From: Annulohypoxylon bovei var. microspora
Lineage: Eukaryota; Ascomycota; Sordariomycetes; Xylariales; Hypoxylaceae
Assembly: GCA_022836615.1 (NCBI GenBank)
Contig: MU405252.1
Span: 186,001-250,000 of the forward strand
DNA: 64,000 bases
Direction: 5' to 3'
This document shows, piece by piece, positions 58,588 through 64,000 of this stretch. Within the stretch, counting starts at the first letter, position 1, and each line of letters begins with the position of its first letter. The notes under the pieces are model-generated. The model made no database searches. It saw only the letters and a list, made by a program, of their open reading frames with translations, and was not told the DNA's origin. A program made the position numbers and the translations under genes.

Positions 58588-58995
58588 GAGCCTACAGTCA
58601 ACTAGGGGTAGAAAAAGCTGGTAAGGGGTAGAAATTGTGGGGCGACCCCAAACTCGACTAGGGGTAGGAGTTTTTCTACCCGGGGTCCACCAAAAGCTCA
58701 GGTTCGCCCGCGGTTTAACCGCGGCTTACTAATACAAATATTTGCAAGGTAATAACTTTACGAAACCTTATGCTTTTATGATTTTAAAAACGGTATTTGA
58801 TAGCTTTCAATTCAATTAAGCTAATAAAAATAAATGCATTATAATAACTTTAATAATCGTTGCGTAATACTGGTTTAACGCGGCCCCAGGTTCAACCGGG
58901 GTTCAACCGGGGCTCAGCAACGGTTCAACAGCGGTTCAACCGGGGCTCAACCGGGGCTCAGCAGCGGTTCAACAGCGGTTCAACAGCGGCTCAGC
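58588..58995 (+). repeat. Left arm of the foldback element
   Basis: The outer 150 bp matches the reverse complement of the right arm almost perfectly. Identity drops to moderate inside, mainly by transitions and small indels, then the 11-bp repeat array follows. Confidence 0.85.
58889..58994 (+). repeat. 11-bp minisatellite, left copy
   Basis: About nine tandem units of GTTCAACCGGG, with GCTCAGCAGCG and GTTCAACAGCG variants. The inverted counterpart lies at 59350-59452 with a different order and number of variants. Confidence 0.85.
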
Positions 58996-59349
58996 CCTGG
59001 TCTATTAATAGATTTACAAAAGTGCAACTAGATTCATTCGATTTGTTTAACTTAGATGAACATTTAGATCAGCTTTATCAATTATAAAAAGCAATATTCG
59101 CAAAGTTATTCAAATGTAAAGATTGTACAATTTAGTTGGTGCGATTACTTAATGGCGGGGTAAGCCTGGAACCTAATTAGCTCAGCTTACCTAATAGCGG
59201 GGTAAGCTCAAAATTGGCCAAGCTTACTTACTTACATAATAAATAAATACAAGCTTTAAAACACCTACAATTAAATAAAATAAAATATAATAACCTTGAT
59301 AATATTTTAATAAAAATTTCATTTATTAGTTAATAGCTATTAAACCTAA

Positions 59350-59746
59350 GTTGAGCCTTTGTTGAACCGCTGTTGAACCGCTGTTGAACCGCTGTTGAGC
59401 CCCGGTTGAACCCCAGTTGAGCCCCGGTTGAGCCCCGGTTGAACCTGGGGCCACGTTAAACCAGTATTACGCAACGAAAAATTGAGCTATCACGATGCAT
59501 CTATTTTTATTTGCTTCATTAAATTAAAAGCTATTTAACAGTGCTTTTAAAGCTATAAAATACCAATATTTCGTAAAGTTATTACTTTGTAAATATTTGT
59601 GTTGGTGAGCCGCGGTTAAACCGCGGGTGAACATGAGCTTTTAGTGGACCTCGGGTAGAAAAACTCCTACCCCTAGTCGAGTTTGGGGTCGCCCCACAAT
59701 TTCTACCCCTTACCAGCTTTTTCTACCCCTAGCTGACTGATCCCTC
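59350..59746 (-). repeat. Right arm of the foldback element
   Basis: Inverted partner of the left arm. It contains the second minisatellite array (59350-59452) and ends CTAGCTGACTGATCCCTC before the right target duplication. Confidence 0.85.
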
Positions 59747-59755
59747 CCAATGTCA
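59747..59755. repeat. Right 9-bp target site duplication
   Basis: Exact copy of CCAATGTCA at 58579-58587, immediately outside the right end of the foldback element. Confidence 0.8.
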
Positions 59756-60020
59756 CCGCAACCCGCGCTTTACTGTTTCCGAGGCCGGCTGCTCCCGATA
59801 CGCAGATAACGGCATCGTTGGGCTGGTTGGCTCCAGGTGGCACGGATGCTACTTGCAGGGGACTCCGCAGTCGTACCGGAGTCCGGGGATGATCTTTATA
59901 ATCAGTAACCTGTCCATTTGGGTTCCTATCTCCTGCCAAGATGACGGTCGGGATAGACGGTGAACTTTTGGGAACCAATCGGATGGCGCTACGAAATCTA
60001 GAAGGCTTGGACTTCGCTAA
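59747..60020 (-). pseudogene. C-terminal gene relic at the foldback insertion site
   Basis: About 90 open codons on the minus strand are protein-like (RFRSAIRLVPKSSP ... AGDRNPNGQVTDYKDHP ... NDAVICVSGAAGLGNSKARV AVTL). The frame runs into the foldback element. In the sequence beyond the left target duplication, the same frame would end two codons later (GCA TCT TAG), so the element sits at the very 3' end of this coding piece. Upstream, a TAG at 60021-60023 stops the frame and I find no further exons. I do not recognise the family. It may be the last exon of a lost gene or of a short unannotated one. Confidence 0.4.
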
Positions 60021-60258
60021 CTAGGTACACAATGATTGTTCTATGTAGTATGATATTATCTACCTACCTAGACATGTCACCAAGCGACAGTAATAGCATG
60101 ACTCATACTACCTAAATAGGTCACATCCTCTTAAACTGTAAGTATTATTTCACTTATGAAAAATAATTAACACAAAATCAGTCTATTATCTATCCCAAAT
60201 ACTTCCAAATTCTGTTCCTAGCTCTCCATGATGACTCAGCCATGTATCCCAACTCTAC
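59756..60258. other. Spacer downstream of the Hsp70-like gene
   Basis: Apart from the relic at 59747-60020, the rest is AT-rich 3' sequence of the Hsp70-like gene, with TACCTACCTA at about 60060-60069. No other feature is seen. Confidence 0.5.
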
Positions 60259-62296
60259 CTACACATACTCCGCAGTCACAGTGTCATATCGCTGACCTAA
60301 TAGGGGTTAGTAAGGAATTGAATGTCCCATAAATTGGAAACACTTACCTTTGTATATTAGAGTATATTCAGTCGAAGCAGAACGGTCTCGAATTTGTCAG
60401 TCTTAGTCTACCTCATATGATCGCCAGTGTGGGGGCAAGAAAACTTACAGACTGCTTCGACTTGTGTTTCAAGGACATAATACATTTCTTCGTCAACTCC
60501 CAGCGTTTTTTCCAGTTTGTCCTCGGCGATGTGATCAAGATTAGCGGTCAATTTGCACAGGACTTTTACGTTGCTATCCCGTTCCAGTGGTGCTACTTTA
60601 GAAACCTCATCGGCGTAAACGTTGATTGAGATTGAACGAATTCGACCAAACTTGACCGGCCATGTGTAATAATAAGTCTGTAGGAAAGGTTTGTTTTCCG
60701 AGACGAGCTCGCCCTGTCAGGATTAGATTCGTAAGGCAGAGGAACTTGGGGGACCGTTTTATGCCAGACATACCCGTTTAATGATCCAATCCATCACACT
60801 CACTCTCCAACAGCCTGAATAGCCGTCATAGTACTTTTTTGTGCGTAATGACTCATGTTGATGAGGATCCCATACGTTCCCGGACTTATAGCCATAGTGT
60901 TTTCGACCAGTTCTTGCTTTAACGATGGGCACGTCGTAATTCACCGGAACTACTAGAGAAAGGCCTTTCATGACAGCACCATTAACAACCGAGACCCATG
61001 AATTTGGAGGCTGCAGAATTTCGATGTTATTCATGATGGACGAGTCCTCCCGAATTGCAATCTGTAACCTCTCTCTTAGATAAATAGAGGCACCATAGCC
61101 GCCAACCAAAAGGATCTTGCGAATAGGTACGTTAGACATAGCGATTTGTTCTTTGACTAGTTGGATGACTCTTATCATGTCGGGCTCGAAGAACAAGTGG
61201 ATTTCCTCTGCCTTGAGTGATAGGCGACCTGGTCGGAAAATTCCTAGCTGAGAATTGCGGCCGAGCCCGGGAACATCTACAATAAAGTCTCGATTTTCTG
61301 TTAGAGAGCTCATGCTGAATACTCGTTTTACCTTGTTATGTTAGCAAGCATGGTAGACAATTTGTAGAGGTGTATGTGACTCACGCGTCTATCAAAGTGC
61401 TCAACGGCACTATGTAGTACGTCTTCATCCCAACCTTCCTCGCCTCCAAGTCGCGAAGTGATAAATTCGGCGAATCGCTCATTTAGACGCGACGAACCGC
61501 ATAAATCGCCCGTTCCTTCAGAAGCCTCGACGACCTCGAGCACAGGGTGAAGAGAGGTAATAGTGTAGGTAATTAGGTCTACAGTGCCACCCCCGCCATC
61601 GACAGTGACGAAGGTGTCGTTTATTTTTAAATCGTGTTGGTCAATTTCTCGAAGAGAAGCAATACCCGCCGCTTCAGGCTCCGAAAGAAGATTGATGGAG
61701 TAACTTTTGGGCAAATTTGGAACTCGCTCAAACGCGTCAAGAGTTCTCTGCTTTGCTACTTCGCTCCAGATGGCTGGCACGGTCAAGACGAACTTCACGG
61801 GGGTAGTTTGGAACATACCCTGACCAATTTGGCGTTCCATAAATCCGGTGAAATATTTGAAAAGTCCCGAAAGATAGTCAGTAATCATCTGATCAACATT
61901 TTCAAAGTGGAGGGACTTTCCAAAAGCATCGGCAGATTGTTTAATATATTTTTCAGGTTCGAGTCCCCTTTAAATGTTAGCCCAGCCATATTGTCTAACC
62001 GAGCAAAGCATGAGGTTAACTTACAGTTTGAATAACGACAAAATATCTTGTGGATCAGCGTCATCAGATATCTGAAAACCCCACTCAAACTGACCGTCGT
62101 TTAAATATCTGAGCAACGAAGGAACTTTGGGAGAAGATACCCCTCCTTCGCTCTCACGACTATTCGGCCAGTCTGTAACATTTATAGTTCGGTCAGGTCT
62201 GTCGGAAGAGGCCCATGCAATACCTGAATAGGTAGTTCCGAAGTCTATACCAATGACTAATTTACGGCCGTTGCTATCGTTGTTCGAAGAATCCAT
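60259..62296 (-). CDS. Hsp70-like (HSPA12-type) ATPase-domain protein
   Basis: Six exons on the minus strand, 62296-62025, 61967-61385, 61331-60774, 60713-60449, 60386-60348 and 60296-60259, join in phase to 584 residues. The actin-like ATPase motifs are in order: phosphate 1 KLVIGIDFGTTYSGIAW near residue 15, connect 1 LLSEPEAAGIAS, phosphate 2 TFVTVDGGGGTVDL, and the adenosine motif ILLVGGYGASIYLRERL. The C-terminal part (SENKPFLQTYYYTWPVKFGRIRSI..., LCKLTANLDHIAEDKLEK, YYVLE, ASTEYTLIY, RYDTVTAEYV) is the beta domain typical of fungal Hsp70-like proteins, not the canonical Hsp70 peptide-binding lid. These are expanded in fungi; roles in stress and possibly self/non-self responses are proposed but unclear. 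Introns 2, 3 and 5 end AAG, CAG and GAG; intron 1 ends AAAG. A (TGTTG)n repeat lies in the leader. Confidence 0.9.
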
Positions 62297-62958
62297 TTCT
62301 CTGGACTAACCTATAATTAGGGCTAATAGTAATATTTTCAGTAAACTTTTTATGTTGTGTTGTGTTGTGTTGTGTTGTGTTGTGGTTTTTCAACTCTAAC
62401 GGTAGAGATTACCGCCTGATTTAAATAGGTATACGATATTGATCCTTTAATAGGTAATGAGCTTTGAGAGAATGACCTTGAATTGACGATTCTATCTAGG
62501 TATCTTTGATGGAAAGGTACGTTCTAGATATCAGCACGGAACCTGTCTTACGACTGACAATGAATTGTCGATGTTTCTAGTATATTCATTAGACTCAATC
62601 TAAGATACCTTGTAGGTAATTAACAAAGAATGTTGCATCACCCTCAATTTGCCTTCGCCAACCCCTTATCTTCCACATTATTTCTTGCTGTTTTACTCAG
62701 ACCTAATTAAGTGCCACTAAGAGGAGACTTAGCCCTTGCTCATGATAGCTCAAAAAGGGCATTAAAATGAATTAAAGTTTTAGTTAATTTTTTATAAAAA
62801 ATAATTACTTCTTTATGTAGTCCGATATCTCCAAAACTGCCAGGTAACAAAGTTGAAAGTTCTTTTTTTTTTTTGTGTGTGGGGGGGTAGGGAAGGGAAT
62901 CCTAGCAACACAATAACCCTCGAGAGCTCGGGCATATTATGAAATATTTACTGCTATA
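62297..62958. other. Intergenic, Hsp70-like gene promoter
   Basis: AT-rich region between the Hsp70-like gene start and the 3' end of the rhodopsin-domain gene. It includes a TGTTG repeat at 62352-62386 and T- and G-runs at about 62860-62888. Confidence 0.5.
62352..62386. repeat. (TGTTG)n pentanucleotide microsatellite
   Basis: Six to seven tandem TGTTG units lie about 55 bp upstream of the Hsp70-like start codon, likely in its 5' leader. Confidence 0.95.
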
Positions 62959-64000
62959 TCACATTGAAACCTGCTTGATTATCGTTGTCCTTGTAATGCC
63001 TGGTTCCTCTGAATCCGTTATTATGCCCATCCTTGACGCGGACGCGCTCGTGTTGAGTGCCGAGTCGCTAAGCTCATAGTACCATTGCTGCGTGTGGTCA
63101 AGCTTCCGTTTGCTGCCTATGCCGCCTATATTACCGGCACTAGTTGTACTTCCTGGGGGCTTGGTTGACCTTCTCCTTCCCCACGTTATAATCGACGCTG
63201 ACTTGCTGGAGTGCGAATGCTCTCCGCTGCTTGTGCTGCTGCTCCGATGTCCCCTGGAGATGAGCGAAGTCAAGGAGCGGAAAACGGCGGTGTCAACAAT
63301 GTAGACTCTAGTAAAGGCGACGAACGCCGGCGTCGAGCTGACGGCAATGGCGACGTTGTTTTCAACGATGCTGAAAATTTAAGGAGTTAGCGCCTTGAGT
63401 TAGATTCCAACGGGTGGAGATAAAGTCGAACTTGCCACCATATGAATGTGATGGTGCTTGACCATGTGGCATCGTTTTCAGCATGCAACAATATGACGAG
63501 GTATCTGAGCGTAACAAGGCTAGAAATTACACCCCTGCGCGGCATCGTTTGTCAGTGCCTTGTTCTTCGATGTCCAAAGATTCATGACTGTCGGGAACTT
63601 AGAAAATGCTCCACTCACAACAAGCCTGTAGCAAAGACAGCCGCAATTCGCAAACGTTTTTTGAGGGTCATTTGGAGCCCCCAGAGGATGGGAAGCGGCA
63701 GGATAAAAATGTACAGATCTAGTAAGACTGTGCAGGGGCCCTGAACGACGCCCGTGGGAGCGAGATGTTGGCCCATGCCATTGGTGAGTAGGTCTTCCCA
63801 GACCTCGTTGCCGTGTGGGACACCAAAGTATAGGAAGACGGCCACCATGGAGCCGTAGAGTAAGAAGTCAAAGACGAGGCCAATAGCGACGGCCACGCGG
63901 AGCCATTGGATATTGCTGAAAAGCTGTAGGTACAGTATCAGGATTGAGCCTTTGGTAAAGAAACGTGCGACTTGGTTCATAGTCTCCTCGACGTAGATTT
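62959..64000 (-). CDS. Rhodopsin-domain (PTH11/SAT4-like) integral membrane protein, 3' part only
   Basis: The gene enters from the right edge. Exons inside the window are 64000-63619 (incomplete), 63534-63436 and 63370-62959, giving about 297 residues. Visible membrane segments include SILILYLQLFSNIQWLRVAVAIGLVF, LLYGSMVAVFLYFG, CTVLLDLYIFILPLPILWGL with the LDLYIFILPLP signature of the fungal rhodopsin domain, LRIAAVFATGLLGVISSLVTLRYLV, and IVENNVAIAVSSTPAFVAF. A Ser-rich cytoplasmic tail (RSSSTSSGEHSHSSKSAS...) ends SITRTTIIKQV-like. The last intron (63435-63371) starts with GCAAGT, a GC donor. PTH11-like proteins are candidate plasma-membrane receptors for surface or host cues; this one lacks a visible CFEM domain, but the N-terminus is outside the window. 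Confidence 0.88.

Larger units (their letters stand above)
58588..59746. mobile_element. Foldback MULE-like non-autonomous element with nested minisatellite
   Basis: The 1159-bp element is a long inverted repeat with arms of about 400 bp, roughly 58588-58995 and 59350-59746, around an AT-rich centre. The ends read GAGnnnnCAGTCARCTAGGGG, and an exact 9-bp direct repeat (CCAATGTCA) flanks both ends. A 9-bp duplication and termini starting with G are typical of Mutator-like (MULE) elements, and long inverted repeats without a gene fit a non-autonomous TIR-MULE or foldback member. Inside each arm lie GCGGTTTAACCGC-type palindromes and an 11-bp tandem repeat (GTTCAACCGGG/GTTCAACAGCG). There is no transposase. 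The frame at 58860-59087 is an artefact of the tandem repeat. Confidence 0.82.

Noticed and set aside
58860..59087. 75-codon frame with GFNRGS-like repeats
   Set aside because: It is the translation of an 11-bp tandem repeat inside the foldback element; a unit that is not a multiple of three and is mirrored in the other arm is not coding.
60417..60629. 70-codon plus-strand frame
   Set aside because: It lies antisense to exon 4 of the Hsp70-like gene, whose frame continues there with conserved family sequence.
1..64000. tRNA, rRNA, CRISPR or secondary-metabolite synthase genes
   Set aside because: I looked for tRNA T-loop boxes, 5S-like sequence, spaced direct repeats and PKS/NRPS motifs and found none convincing.

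Overview
The window is nuclear DNA of a filamentous ascomycete (Pezizomycotina, most likely Sordariomycetes; the order is inference). Evidence: short 40-110 nt introns with GTRNGT donors and CTAAC/CTGAC branch points; fungal families such as a Grainyhead/CP2 regulator, a PTH11/SAT4-type rhodopsin-domain protein, a 2EXR-like protein and an Hsp70-like ATPase; secreted CAZymes; and a Tc1/mariner copy whose in-frame stops all look like C-to-T changes, as left by repeat-induced point mutation (RIP). No prokaryotic, organellar, rRNA, tRNA or CRISPR feature was seen.

Layout. 0-6 kb: a 2EXR-like protein and a five-exon LrgB-family membrane protein. 5.9-14 kb: no supported gene. 14-16.9 kb: the Grainyhead-like regulator on the minus strand, with a 14-nt first coding exon. 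16.9-28.2 kb: a second gene-poor stretch with microsatellites. 28.3-30.5 kb: a coiled-coil protein. 31.6-33.4 kb: a dead Tc1/mariner element. 35.8-43.2 kb: a DHA1-type MFS transporter with one out-of-frame junction, a decayed sugar-porter-like MFS gene and an intact secreted GH43 exo-beta-1,3-galactanase-like enzyme. 43.8-46.7 kb: a hexapeptide-repeat protein and a short-chain dehydrogenase. 47.4-54.4 kb: an oxysterol-binding protein, a small membrane protein and a C2H2 zinc-finger protein. 55.5-58.2 kb: convergent genes for a GPI-type GH5 glycosidase and a secreted L-asparaginase. 58.6-59.7 kb: a 1.16-kb foldback element with a 9-bp target duplication. 60.3-62.3 kb: a six-exon Hsp70-like ATPase. 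63-64 kb: the C-terminal part of a rhodopsin-domain protein running off the right edge.

How genes may work together. The sugar-porter relic beside the GH43 gene suggests a former uptake-plus-hydrolysis pair for arabinogalactan side chains. GH5, asparaginase and GH43 are secreted or wall-facing, fitting a saprotroph or plant-associated fungus. Exon structures were rebuilt by eye from splice signals, reading phase and family resemblance; none has transcript support here. Several introns appear to use AAG or GAG acceptors and one uses a GC donor, which would mislead automatic gene callers.
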